A stretch of 46,480 nt of DNA from CAZHOS01 sp964534605 (GCA_964534605.1 CAZHOS010000006.1:1-46480), one strand, 5' to 3'. Counted from the first letter of the stretch, positions 25,151 through 33,377 are shown. Notes: generated by a model from the letters alone, not told the origin. Program-made: numbers and translations.

Positions 25151-25867
25151 GTGAAGAACTTGCAAGCATTATATATAAACTGCTCCATTAAAAAGGACGG
25201 GTCTAAGTCGCATACGCAGAAGCTGATGAACCGCTCTGCAAATATACTCAAAAAAGAAGGCGTTGACGTAACCATGATCCACGCGCTGGACTACAATATT
25301 GGTTTTGGGATGGAAAAGGACCTGAGCGGATCAGGTCAGGAAGATGATTGGCCCAAGATCCAACAAATGATCATGGACGCTGACATACTGATACTCGGCT
25401 CTCCTATCTGGCTAGGCGTGAAGTCCAGTGTAGCTACGTTAGTTATCGAGCGTATGTACGCCTATAGCGGCGATACAAACGACAAAGACCAGTATCTGTA
25501 CTACGGCAAGGTTGGCGGCGTTCTAGTAACCGGTAACGAGGACGGTGCCAAAGCCGTAGCTATGGATGTACTTTACGCCTTGTCGCACATTGGTTACACC
25601 ATCCCACCACAGGTAGATGCTGCCTGGCTTGGAGAGGCCGGTCCCGGCCCCAGTTACGGAGACATAGAATATATGGGCAAACCAGTAGAGAGCAATGGCT
25701 ATGACAACGACTTTACCAACCGTAACACGACCATCATGGCTTGGAACCTTATGCATATGACCAAGATGCTCAAAGACAATGGTGGATTACCTGCCCAGGG
25801 CAACACAAAATCAGGCTGGAGAGACGCTACCAATGCGGCAGATCAGAGCCCTGACAGGCTCGACTAG
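25151..25867 (+). CDS. NADPH-dependent FMN reductase / flavodoxin-like protein
   Basis: 238 residues from GTG with GAGAGG 6 nt upstream. The flavodoxin-like fold shows QALYINCSIKKDGSKSHTQKLM (phosphate-binding loop), ADILILGSPIWLGVKSSVATLVIERM and GKVGGVLVTGNEDGAKAVAMDVLYALSHIGYTIPPQ. These match the NADPH-dependent FMN reductase/flavodoxin family. It is a cytoplasmic electron carrier or quinone/flavin reductase. TATACT at 25121-25126 is a likely -10. Confidence 0.88.
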   Translation: MKNLQALYINCSIKKDGSKSHTQKLMNRSANILKKEGVDVTMIHALDYNIGFGMEKDLSGSGQEDDWPKIQQMIMDADILILGSPIWLGVKSSVATLVIERMYAYSGDTNDKDQYLYYGKVGGVLVTGNEDGAKAVAMDVLYALSHIGYTIPPQVDAAWLGEAGPGPSYGDIEYMGKPVESNGYDNDFTNRNTTIMAWNLMHMTKMLKDNGGLPAQGNTKSGWRDATNAADQSPDRLD

Positions 25868-25927
25868 ATTTTAGAATTGAATGTACTTATGCTTGCTTGA
25901 GGCAATTGAGTAAATAGTCTATTACTG

Positions 25928-26581
25928 GTGATAGATAGACAAAAAGTTTTGATGCCAAGATTTGAGAGTGGACAGGTTCGCTATGAACCGCTGCCTCTTT
26001 TTGAGCTACTTGGGGTCCAGATTGACTATCTTACGCGTGGGAGGAGTGAGTGTGGAGTTTTGTTGTATGGTCATTTTCTTCCTCCTGTGGAGCTATCTTT
26101 TGAAGAATTTGATATAGCTATATCATTGAATAACTCTCTTTTTGCCCTCGATATAAAAGAATATATGGGAGGATTTGAAGGTGTAGATGCTCAGACTGGG
26201 TGCTGGAATAGGCCGTTAAACGGTCAGACCTATACAAGATCCATGACCAGCAAGACAGCGCCTGGTAAAGAGTCTCCTCATTACCCGCGCTACAAAGGTC
26301 GTAGAGCTCACATAAGGTCCCTAGATCTTTTCCTCAACAGCAACTACCCTAATCATGAGCGCCTCAACCGAGATCACCTGTGCAGCAATCATGCCTGCTC
26401 TAATCCCCGCCATGTCGAACCTACCTCCCAGCAAGTTAACACAGGTAGGGCTAGCAATCGCAAGAGTGTTGGGCAGGTGTCTATCAATGGGTCTATATAT
26501 TTGTCAGAGCCGTCGCCACTTGCACTAAGCGAGGCAGAAAGTATGCCAGAACTATTTACTCATGATGATGGCCTAGACTAA
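25928..26581 (+). CDS. HNH endonuclease-like protein
   Basis: 217 residues from GTG; an ATG eight codons later is possible and neither start has a clear ribosome site. Near residue 145 is LNRDHLCSNHACSNPRHVEPTSQQVN, with H and paired Cys plus NPRH, the treble-clef HNH nuclease core found in phage-encoded and homing-type nicking enzymes. The N-terminal 130 residues are not recognised. It is solitary, with no intron or modification gene nearby. A terminator follows. Confidence 0.75.
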   Translation: MIDRQKVLMPRFESGQVRYEPLPLFELLGVQIDYLTRGRSECGVLLYGHFLPPVELSFEEFDIAISLNNSLFALDIKEYMGGFEGVDAQTGCWNRPLNGQTYTRSMTSKTAPGKESPHYPRYKGRRAHIRSLDLFLNSNYPNHERLNRDHLCSNHACSNPRHVEPTSQQVNTGRASNRKSVGQVSINGSIYLSEPSPLALSEAESMPELFTHDDGLD

Positions 26582-26604
26582 CAAGATAAGTGCCCATTAA
26601 AACG

Positions 26605-26652
26605 AAAACACCCCCTCTCGGGAGCGTAATAGCTCAACCGATTGGGGGTTTT
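26605..26652 (+). terminator. Intrinsic terminator after the HNH gene
   Basis: CCCCC (26611-26615) pairs with GGGGG (26644-26648), with inner pairs TCGG/CCGA and GAGC/GCTC, followed by TTTT. The remaining stretch to 26751 contains nothing I can identify. Confidence 0.7.
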
Positions 26653-26751
26653 GAACCGAGAGTCCATTTCTACATCAGGCAATCATGACCTTACTGTCTG
26701 GGCCAAAGATTGAACCTATTTCTGTCGTATGTATATCAAAAAATGCAAACT

Positions 26752-27343
26752 TTATCTACGGGTCTCTTCGAGCCACTTTGGGGGCTTTGCGTCAAAGGAG
26801 ATTGTATCTAAGTCGTAGAACTTTTCTTCTTCAAAGTCGAATACATCCATGTAGGCAATTTCTACACTCCCGTGCTTTGCGTTTGACCATTCTAGCCCGA
26901 GATCTTTAGCTATCTCTCTTACCAGCTCTTCACTCTCACCTTCTATCTCTAGTTGTGTGTGGACCCAAGGCCATTCATCAAGTTCTATCTGAGAGCCTTT
27001 GTACTCCCAGCTATTACGTCTAGTCTCCTGAAATGAAGTTACCTCTAGGCCTATAGCAGCTAGGATCTGCTCACCTTCTTCGAAACTATCTATAGTTACC
27101 TCCACTTCTTGAGTACCGTGTATAGACCTGTCACTCATCTGCTTGTAAGTGAGTGTTATCCGATCGCCCTCATCTCTCAAGCGCACCCAGCCACCAATCT
27201 TTTGCAGCTTCTTGTCTGGGAAGTCATGATTTTTGCGCCGCATTAAAGTAGTGGGCCTAAGTTCTTTAGGCCTAAAGAGTTGATTTTTTTATTATTGCGC
27301 TCTTATCTATATTTAAAAACTTAGCTTCTATTTCTGTTTGCAT
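26752..27343 (-). pseudogene. CYTH-domain phosphatase/cyclase gene broken by two one-base losses
   Basis: The last 163 codons encode a CYTH domain lacking its N-terminus: RRKNHDFPD, GGWVRLRDEGDRITLTYKQ, EVEVTIDSFEEG and LDEWPWVHTQLEIEGES. Upstream, ATG at 27343 opens MQTEIEAKFLNID, the missing ExExK metal-binding start. Between them, restoring one A in the A7 run and one base in the GGCCC run gives INSLGLKNLGPTTLMRRKN, which aligns gap-free with other CYTH proteins. As written the product stops after 23 codons. CYTH enzymes hydrolyse triphosphates or cyclise ATP using divalent metals. GATAAT 6 nt before 27343 suggests the promoter survives. Real pseudogene versus homopolymer sequencing errors cannot be decided here. 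Confidence 0.8.
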
Positions 27344-27349
27344 GTAGTC

Positions 27350-27355
27350 ATTATC
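27350..27355 (-). promoter_or_regulatory. -10 element GATAAT of the broken CYTH gene
   Basis: GATAAT followed by 6 nt and the ATG at 27343, the same leaderless geometry as other genes in the window. Confidence 0.5.
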
Positions 27356-27397
27356 CATAAAATTATCGAATCGGATCACAGACTAGGGATATAAAAT

Positions 27398-27487
27398 ATA
27401 ATTTGGCAAGCTTTCGCACGTGCAAGCGCTGCACGCTCTCGCCCAAATTATCTGAACCTACCGCTCGCAAGCTCGCTTGTTAGGTTC
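27398..27487. repeat. Two adjacent hairpins in a non-coding stretch
   Basis: The first hairpin has ATAATTTGG (27398-27406) pairing CCAAATTAT (27443-27451), with GTGCA/TGCAC inside. The second has GAACCTA (27454-27460) pairing TAGGTTC (27481-27487) around a GC-rich CTCGCAAGCTCGC segment. No coding potential is seen in 27356-27550. The role is unknown; they may terminate the tRNA transcript on the minus strand or form part of an untranslated region. Confidence 0.4.
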
Positions 27488-27510
27488 GAACCTAGGTTTC
27501 TACGAAACTA

Positions 27511-27550
27511 TAGTAATAAACCCAGGCATAAATGCCTGGGTTTATTACTA
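27511..27550 (-). terminator. Perfect 18-bp hairpin abutting tRNA-Gln
   Basis: 27511-27528 is the exact complement of 27533-27550 around a 4-nt loop, and a nineteenth A-T pair extends it. On the minus strand it starts directly after the tRNA CCA. It is probably the tRNA terminator or 3'-processing signal, although no T-run follows. Confidence 0.6.
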
Positions 27551-27624
27551 TGGCTCGGAGACTAGGGATCGAACCTAGATTGCCTGGACCAAAACCAGGT
27601 GTCCTACCATTAGACGATCTCCGA
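27551..27624 (-). tRNA. tRNA-Gln (anticodon UUG)
   Basis: Minus strand. The acceptor stem TCGGAGA/TCTCCGA, the D arm, the anticodon arm CCTGG-TTTTGGT-CCAGG with anticodon TTG, a 4-nt variable loop and the T arm CTAGG-TTCGATC-CCTAG are all present. Discriminator G and an encoded CCA (27553-27551) complete it. A partial second copy lies upstream (27654-27874). Confidence 0.95.
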
Positions 27625-27653
27625 TTAGCGGTGGATGTTTCTACTATCTTGCT

Positions 27654-27874
27654 CTAGATTGCCTGGACCAAAACCAGGTGTCCTACCAAGCCTTACAAGT
27701 GATTAGTAGAATATCATTGATTGGCTGCGCTAGCTATCTGTTAAGCACTAAGACCGCCCCTCTCGTACAACCAGTATACGCTCTGGGCGCCTAAGCACTC
27801 ATCAGCTAGGCGATCATCAGCCAAGTCAAAGATTTCTATAATCCTTGTACCGGCTGACGATCTCCGATTAGCGG
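27654..27874 (-). repeat. Partial tRNA-Gln duplication split by a 167-bp structured insert
   Basis: 27654-27688 is identical to 27575-27609 of the tRNA (35 bp: variable loop, anticodon arm, D arm). 27856-27874 is identical to 27613-27631 (19 bp: 5' acceptor strand plus flank). In the intact tRNA only three bases separate them; here 167 bp (27689-27855) do. The insert ends are near-complementary (AGCC...ACAAG with CTTGT...GGCT), and inside TTGGCTG pairs CAGCCAA, TAGCT pairs AGCTA and CGCCC pairs GGGCG, giving one long nested fold. The minus strand also contains GTACGAGAGG and TACTAAT...GTAAGGCTT, which recall the sarcin-ricin loop and the 3' end of 23S rRNA. The copy lacks the T arm, so it cannot be a normal tRNA. 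Confidence 0.75.
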
Positions 27875-27917
27875 GCGCTGTTTAGCCTGACTATTTTATG
27901 CTATAAATATAAAACTA

Positions 27918-28538
27918 TCAAATGTCTGCTTCACCAACATTGTCGTCTATCTTGAGTTTGCGTGCAACATTTTGCTTTGCTCTGTACAACCTAGACCCGA
28001 CTGTGCCTACTGGGACACCCTGTATATCTGCTATATCGGTGTTCCTGTAGCCTAATGTTCTTAGCACTAGCGCCTCTCTTTGGTCTTCATTCATGCTGTT
28101 AATGATACTTGCTAGCTCTGTTAGGGCCAGTGGTTCCTGTGATAACATTTTTTCTTCGTTCGCAAACATCCCCACAGCCGGTTGTCGTGAAACGCTTTCA
28201 GCAGTTTTGTCGTTTAGGATTTCTTTGTTGTGGCGCCGTCGGCGAACATAATTTAGAAAAGTATTTCTTGTAACTACACAAGTAAAAGCTTTAAAGTTTG
28301 TACCCGCCTGGTATCCACTCCTAAGCACCGAACCATGTACTTTGATTATAGACTCAGATGATAAGTCTTCTGGCCCATAAAATTCGATCTCTGGGTAGGA
28401 AAACGAGTCGCCGCGCGCGATCGCATCTATGTAGGTTTTTAGGGACCTGATAGCAATGATGTCATCGGGATTGTCTTTAAGCACTTCTGGCACCCATTCA
28501 CCAATTGGCTTTACTATCTTGTTTTTGCTCATCTTCAT
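27918..28538 (-). CDS. ECF-type RNA polymerase sigma factor
   Basis: 206 residues; a start two codons later (MSKNK) is also possible. Region 2 (about residues 70-105: NFKAFTCVVTRNTFLNYVRRRR) and region 4 (about 145-195: INSMNEDQREALVLRTLGYRNTDIADIQGVPVGTVGSRLYRAKQNVARKL) are clear, separated by a short linker; region 3 is absent. An N-terminal extension of about 65 residues is unusual. No anti-sigma gene is adjacent. The start is 2 nt after the COG0523 GTPase stop, so the two are co-expressed. Confidence 0.88.
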   Translation of the reverse strand: MKMSKNKIVKPIGEWVPEVLKDNPDDIIAIRSLKTYIDAIARGDSFSYPEIEFYGPEDLSSESIIKVHGSVLRSGYQAGTNFKAFTCVVTRNTFLNYVRRRRHNKEILNDKTAESVSRQPAVGMFANEEKMLSQEPLALTELASIINSMNEDQREALVLRTLGYRNTDIADIQGVPVGTVGSRLYRAKQNVARKLKIDDNVGEADI

Positions 28539-28540
28539 TG

Positions 28541-29548
28541 CTATCTGTATTTAAAGACATCCATTAGGGTGTCTTGGTTAACGTTATCTGGCTTGGTATC
28601 TACCAGACTTTCTAGTTGTTCGGTTACTGCTTTCTCGTCTAGGTCTCTGCCGATGACCACTAGATTTGTCTGTGGTGCCTCGTCTGGGGCCCATTCGTCT
28701 AGCTTTAGCTTGCTGCGGCCAGAAACGCTGTGGAATATATATTTTTGCTCGACGCCCTTTACGCCAAAGTAGCAGAAGCCTTTGGCCCGGAAAATGTTTG
28801 GATCTAGATTTTTCGACCACTCTTCGAACGCCTGCGGATCAAGTGGTTTATTCGTGCTAAAGCTAACACTACTAAACTCTTCGTGTAGATGCGAGTGGCT
28901 ATGGTCGTCGCCTAATGATAATTGGCTAGAAGCTTCGGAGCTTTTGACATCCTCCATTAGTAGCCGCGAGTCGACATCGCCGTCTGCTGCATGCATGATA
29001 CGGGCGTTTTTGTTGACCATGCGAATCCCCTGCTCTATTTCGGCCAATTCGTCCTTAGATATAAGGTCTACTTTACTGATTAGTATTATATCGGCGAAGC
29101 TTAGTGTATCTATAGCGCCAGGATGGGTCTGATTGTTTTTGGCGAAGTTCTGGCCATCCACAACATTAACCAAGCCATCGAAATGTGCATATTCGTTTTT
29201 CATAACTCGCAGCATGGTAGCCAAATCACGCGGCTCGGCCAACCCGGAGGCCTCGATAATAATATAGTCCATCATGCTGCCGCGGTGGGCAAGTTTGCTG
29301 ATAGCATCGTCTAGGTCATCGTCGTCTACAGAGCAGCAGATACAGCCGTTGCTTAGCTCTAGCTGCTGATCGGTTTGCGAGGCCACAAGCAGCGAATCGA
29401 TATTAATATCGCCGAAATCGTTAACGATCACTCCAATTTTTAGCCCTTTGGTGTTAGACAACAAGCCGTTAAGCAGTGTAGTTTTACCGCTGCCCAAAAA
29501 GCCAGTTATTAACAAAATAGGTATCGAGTTGGATGTGCGCATATTCAT
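28541..29548 (-). CDS. CobW/COG0523-family GTPase (metallochaperone)
   Basis: 335 residues. Walker A GFLGSGKTT (about 14-22), NDFGDINIDS, and the hallmark metal-binding GCICC motif in ELSNGCICCSVDDD (CxCC) are followed by EASGLAEPRD, SKVDL as guanine-specificity motif, and a His-containing stretch DDHSHSHLHEE (about 217-227) before the C-terminal CobW domain. Members deliver zinc or other metals to target proteins using GTP. Its substrate is not given by the sequence, but the His loop suggests zinc. It is the first gene of the pair with the ECF sigma factor. Confidence 0.92.
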   Translation of the reverse strand: MNMRTSNSIPILLITGFLGSGKTTLLNGLLSNTKGLKIGVIVNDFGDINIDSLLVASQTDQQLELSNGCICCSVDDDDLDDAISKLAHRGSMMDYIIIEASGLAEPRDLATMLRVMKNEYAHFDGLVNVVDGQNFAKNNQTHPGAIDTLSFADIILISKVDLISKDELAEIEQGIRMVNKNARIMHAADGDVDSRLLMEDVKSSEASSQLSLGDDHSHSHLHEEFSSVSFSTNKPLDPQAFEEWSKNLDPNIFRAKGFCYFGVKGVEQKYIFHSVSGRSKLKLDEWAPDEAPQTNLVVIGRDLDEKAVTEQLESLVDTKPDNVNQDTLMDVFKYR

Positions 29549-29603
29549 GACTATCTATTATATTGCATATACCGCCTAATTGACGCATTATATTTATATA
29601 AGT

Positions 29604-30533
29604 ATGAACACAAACAAGCACATCTACCCCCTAAGTATTAATGGGCTGCATGGTCGAGTTATGCGTGCACCTGCCCTGCGCAAGAAGTTGGCAGACGAGG
29701 ATATATTGCTAGTGTATGGCTCGCACGCTAGTATCGAGCGCAACGCAGGCATGGTAGAGGCACTGCGGGAGTACGGTAACGTTACGCTGCCTGATCTGCC
29801 AGGTTTTGGCGGGATGGATCATCTGCAGAAGATTGGCAAGGCTCCCAGTATTGACAACCTAGCCGACTATTTAGCAGATTTTATTAGGGCAGAGTACAGT
29901 GGCAATAGAATTAAGATTGCCGGGTTTTCTCTTGGCATGCTGGTGGTCACCCGTATGCTGCAGAGACATCCAGGTATTACACCTACAGTTAGTTTGCTTG
30001 CTAGCCTGGCCGGTACAACCCACAGTACAGACTTTCTTTATTCTAGGATGCAAATTAGGTTGTTTAGATTTGGATTAATATTCCTAAGTCATCATCCAAC
30101 TAGTTGGATGATCAAAAAAACACTCTTTAGTTCGTTTGTGCTGCGGCGTGTTTATGCCAAGAGCTTTAACGCAAAACACAAGTTTAAAGGTCTAGACCAG
30201 CGACAGCACGACGAGCGATTAAATGCAGAGATAGACCTTTGGCATATTAACGAGTTCCGCACTTGGGCCCATACGCTCCGCGACATGTTGGGCTCGAAGG
30301 CTGCTGATATGGGCCGGGTAGACCTAAATGTCGAAAATGTTGCCCTGACGGGTGACAATTATTTTAACCCAGGCACCGTAAGTCGTAACCTCGACAAGGT
30401 TTATAACAACGTAACTACATACAACGTAGAACTAGAGTCGCATTCGCCAAGTATTACGGCAAATAAGGACGAAGTAGCCGCGATCATCCCCCAGGCTCTG
30501 GCAGCTAAGCTAATGCTACAATCAGACGCATGA
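29604..30533 (+). CDS. Alpha/beta hydrolase
   Basis: 309 residues from MNTNKHIYP; the start eight codons upstream is less likely because the AT-rich promoter-like stretch lies there. Hydrolase features: LLVYGSHASIERNAGM, LPDLPGFGG, and the nucleophile elbow GFSLGML with Ser at about residue 114, with a catalytic His probably in the C-terminal ESHSPS. The substrate is unknown. The ATGA overlap with the following glycosyltransferase makes a three-gene operon, suggesting a surface glycan or glycolipid role. Confidence 0.82.
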   Translation: MNTNKHIYPLSINGLHGRVMRAPALRKKLADEDILLVYGSHASIERNAGMVEALREYGNVTLPDLPGFGGMDHLQKIGKAPSIDNLADYLADFIRAEYSGNRIKIAGFSLGMLVVTRMLQRHPGITPTVSLLASLAGTTHSTDFLYSRMQIRLFRFGLIFLSHHPTSWMIKKTLFSSFVLRRVYAKSFNAKHKFKGLDQRQHDERLNAEIDLWHINEFRTWAHTLRDMLGSKAADMGRVDLNVENVALTGDNYFNPGTVSRNLDKVYNNVTTYNVELESHSPSITANKDEVAAIIPQALAAKLMLQSDA

Positions 30534-31666
30534 AGATAGGCATTGTATCACCGTATTATCTACACCGCCCGGGCGGGGTCCAGGTGCTTGTCTGTGGGCT
30601 GGCAGATTATCTGCACGCTAAGGGACACGATGTTATTGTGATTGCCCCTCGCCCACGCAAAGACCAGGATTTGCCCACTGCTCCCTACCAGATGGAGCTT
30701 ATTGGCAGCTCGGCAGAGATCAAGTTCCGCGCACCGTTCCATACCACGTCGCCACTTGCTGCTAGCTCGAAAAAAGAAATAGAGGCACTGCTAGCTAGAC
30801 ATAAATTTGACGTCATAAATGTACACGAGCCATGGATGCCTATGCTCCCCTATCAGATCACGATGAATGCCGATGTGCCAATTGTTGGTACGCTGCATGC
30901 CCGCTGGCCTCGCACTGCCATTAATAAGTCGCTCGAAAAAGCACGCTCGGCTTATGTAAGGTCGGTTATTGCAAGGCTAGATGCTATTACGGCTGGATCC
31001 AGCGTATCTGCAGCAAATGCTTATGAGGCAGACCCAGACGCTCAGGTATCGATAATACCTAACGCTATTGATCTTGATGCCTGGAGGGCGGCGCTAAAAG
31101 ATCACGCACCCAGCAATAAGCCGTACATACTGTTTCTTAATCGTCTAGAAAAGCGCAAAGGTCCACTGCTGCTACTAAAGGCCTACAAAGAGTTGCGCGA
31201 CATGTACCCAGAGGACACCCCCCCGCTGGTCATGGCAGGCAGCGGGCCTCTGCAAGGCAAATTAGAAGAGTACGCAGCCAAGCACGAACTAGATAGTGTC
31301 GAATTCGAAGGATATGTAAGTGATGATCACAAGGCTGAGCTATTTGCGGGCGCCTCCTTGTACGTTAGCCCAGCTCCTTACGGCGAGAGTTTTGGGGTGG
31401 TACTTATCGAAGCTATGGCAGCCGGTACCCCTATAGTCGCAGGCAACAACGAAGGTTATCAATCTGTGTTACGCGGCGAAGGCGCTTTGAGCATCGTGGA
31501 CACCGAAGACACGGCAGCTTTTGCCGAACGCCTAAGGGTTATGCAAACAAACATGCAAGTTCGCAAGGCTTGGCAGGCGTGGGCCGAGCAGTCGGTCGAT
31601 CAATACGACTTTAACTCCTATGCAGCCAACCACCTAAAAATATTCGAGGACGTGGCCCGTGGCTAA
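30530..31666 (+). CDS. GT4-family glycosyltransferase
   Basis: 378 residues. The GT-B fold shows an N-terminal SPYYLHRPGGVQVLVCGLADYLHAKGHDV and a C-terminal domain with LFLNRLEKRKGPLLLLKAY, GSGPLQ and the donor site PYGESFGVVLIEAMAAGTPIVAG (E-x7-E). It resembles PimA-type retaining mannosyl- or glucosyltransferases that glycosylate phospholipids. It overlaps the hydrolase by 4 nt and the next GT4 by 8 nt. Confidence 0.9.
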   Translation: MKIGIVSPYYLHRPGGVQVLVCGLADYLHAKGHDVIVIAPRPRKDQDLPTAPYQMELIGSSAEIKFRAPFHTTSPLAASSKKEIEALLARHKFDVINVHEPWMPMLPYQITMNADVPIVGTLHARWPRTAINKSLEKARSAYVRSVIARLDAITAGSSVSAANAYEADPDAQVSIIPNAIDLDAWRAALKDHAPSNKPYILFLNRLEKRKGPLLLLKAYKELRDMYPEDTPPLVMAGSGPLQGKLEEYAAKHELDSVEFEGYVSDDHKAELFAGASLYVSPAPYGESFGVVLIEAMAAGTPIVAGNNEGYQSVLRGEGALSIVDTEDTAAFAERLRVMQTNMQVRKAWQAWAEQSVDQYDFNSYAANHLKIFEDVARG

Positions 31667-32777
31667 AGACAAAAGACTAAATATCGGCCTACTACTAGAC
31701 GACACACTAGATACCCCCGACGGCGTGCAGCAATATGTGCTAACGCTTGGTCGTTGGCTGAGTAATCGCGGCCACACTGTCCACTATATAGTCGGTGCTT
31801 CCAAGCGGATGGACATAGACAATATGCACCCCTTAGCCAAAGTGCTGCGCCTAAAGTTTAATGGTAACCGCGTTGGGACACCTCTGCCTGTCAGTATGCG
31901 TAAGGTACGTCGTCTGCTGGCAGAGTTGGATCTAGATGTGCTGCATGTACAAATGCCCTATAGCCCATTCTTTGCCGCTAAGGTTATTAGGGCTGCAGAC
32001 CCTAAAACAAAGATAGTCGGGTCCTTCCACGTGCTGCCCAATGGCTGGCTGGAGTCGCTCGGTGCCCGGATGCTGGGCTGGGCACTATATCGCAGCCGTA
32101 AGCGTATAGACATCTGTATTAGCAATACTCACAATACATCGATATTTTATCATTCCGCCTGGGGCGTTGCGTCAGAAATAATACCCAATCCGGTTAACCT
32201 AGATCGCTTTTACCAGGCTCAGGCCAGACCACACAATAGCCCAAAGAAGGTCGTATTCTTGGGTAGATTTGTCGAGCGAAAAGGCGCCCTTAACCTTGTA
32301 CGTGGCATCGCCCTATTACCAAGTAGTATCAAAGCCGAGTTTCATCTAGGCGGCAAAGGGCCGCTGCTGCAAAAAGCCAAGGACTTGTCGCGCGATCTTG
32401 GCCTAGAGGGTGTGATAACTTTTGACGGGTTCATAGACGAATCGGACAAACCGGCCTATCTGGCTCAGGCAGACATTGCTATCTTCCCATCTACAGGTGG
32501 CGAGAGCTTTGGCATAAGCCTGATAGAGCCAATGGCTGCTGGAGTGCCCGTAGTGTTGGCCGGCCGCAACCCCGGCTACGAGAGCGTTATGCATAATTAC
32601 GACGAACTGTTATTCCATTCGGCCGAGCCGCAGAAGATAGCTGACATACTACAGTACTGGCTAGTGGCCGATAGCAAGCTTATAAAAAATACCGCCAGCA
32701 GCCTAGCCCAGCACGTAAAGCAATACGATATAGACAAAGTTGTTGGCCAAAAAATCCTAGAGATCTACACATTATAG
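31659..32777 (+). CDS. GT4-family glycosyltransferase
   Basis: 372 residues from GTG inside the 3' end of the previous gene (8-nt overlap). It has DGVQQYVLTLGRWLSNRGHTVHYI, VVFLGRFVERKGALNLVRGI, GKGPLL and GGESFGISLIEPMAAGVPVVLAG, the GT4 donor-binding site. It is a second retaining sugar transferase and probably adds the next residue on the same lipid or glycan as its neighbour. The end has no clear terminator. Confidence 0.9.
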   Translation: MAKDKRLNIGLLLDDTLDTPDGVQQYVLTLGRWLSNRGHTVHYIVGASKRMDIDNMHPLAKVLRLKFNGNRVGTPLPVSMRKVRRLLAELDLDVLHVQMPYSPFFAAKVIRAADPKTKIVGSFHVLPNGWLESLGARMLGWALYRSRKRIDICISNTHNTSIFYHSAWGVASEIIPNPVNLDRFYQAQARPHNSPKKVVFLGRFVERKGALNLVRGIALLPSSIKAEFHLGGKGPLLQKAKDLSRDLGLEGVITFDGFIDESDKPAYLAQADIAIFPSTGGESFGISLIEPMAAGVPVVLAGRNPGYESVMHNYDELLFHSAEPQKIADILQYWLVADSKLIKNTASSLAQHVKQYDIDKVVGQKILEIYTL

Positions 32778-32840
32778 ACTCACAAATCTATAGAAATACT
32801 TTTGCTGTAAAAACATGTTGTGCGTGCTATGCTCATGACC

Positions 32841-33260
32841 ATGAAACCCATTATCAAGATTAATCTTGTTGTCTGCTTACTTCTGCTAATGGTGGCAGTT
32901 TTTATACAGGGATTTTTCTTTAGTGATCAAAGAGATATAGATAAACAACATAATGAGCTATCCATATCCAACAGTTATGAGCTGATAGATGAACGTAGTG
33001 GACGTGTTGATTGTTATCATGACGGTCAGACCTCTTGTAGCGCTACAATTTATATTTATGTTGCAAACGAAGGCGAAATGGGCGAGATACTCAACGACAT
33101 TCCTATCGGCAAAAGAGAGTTTGTCGAATATTGTTCTGTAGCCTCAGTCGGTTATGTCGTGACTGAAATGCCAGCTAGATCGAGCTCTTCTGTTAGAAGG
33201 AGTGTTGCTGAACACATTGATCTAGACTTGGTTAGGTTTTTAACAGTACAGAAGTGCTAG
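32841..33260 (+). CDS. Small exported or membrane-anchored protein
   Basis: 139 residues from MKPIIKIN. That ATG was chosen among four nearby in-frame starts because TATGCT (32828-32833) lies 7 nt before it, preceded by TGC as an extended -10. A signal/anchor helix (about 6-28) precedes an external domain with four Cys (VDCYHDGQTSC, YCSV and C-terminal QKC), likely disulfide-bonded. No family is recognised. Confidence 0.55.
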   Translation: MKPIIKINLVVCLLLLMVAVFIQGFFFSDQRDIDKQHNELSISNSYELIDERSGRVDCYHDGQTSCSATIYIYVANEGEMGEILNDIPIGKREFVEYCSVASVGYVVTEMPARSSSSVRRSVAEHIDLDLVRFLTVQKC

Positions 33261-33368
33261 GCTAGGCGTGAGCCGCAGCTAAAACTGTCAAAGATGGCCG
33301 AGAACCATTAGCCAGCATGTGCTGCTTGTCTGCGCGAGCTGCTAGGGGTGGTGTGTAGCCCCAGGGTG

Positions 33369-33377
33369 TGGGATAAT
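33369..33377 (+). promoter_or_regulatory. Extended -10 (TGGGATAAT) of the permease gene
   Basis: TG, one base, then GATAAT (33372-33377), 6 nt before the ATG at 33384. It predicts a leaderless transcript. Confidence 0.55.

Noticed and set aside
27460..27500. Second tRNA suggested by GGTTCGAACC
   Set aside because: It looks like a T arm but no anticodon or acceptor stem can be built around it; it belongs to a hairpin.
27780..27830. Hammerhead ribozyme suggested by CTGATGAG on the minus strand of the insert
   Set aside because: The GAAA partner and the required three-way stems are missing.
27654..27874. Intron-containing functional tRNA-Gln
   Set aside because: The copy has no T arm or 3' acceptor strand and the insert is in the D loop, not the usual anticodon loop.
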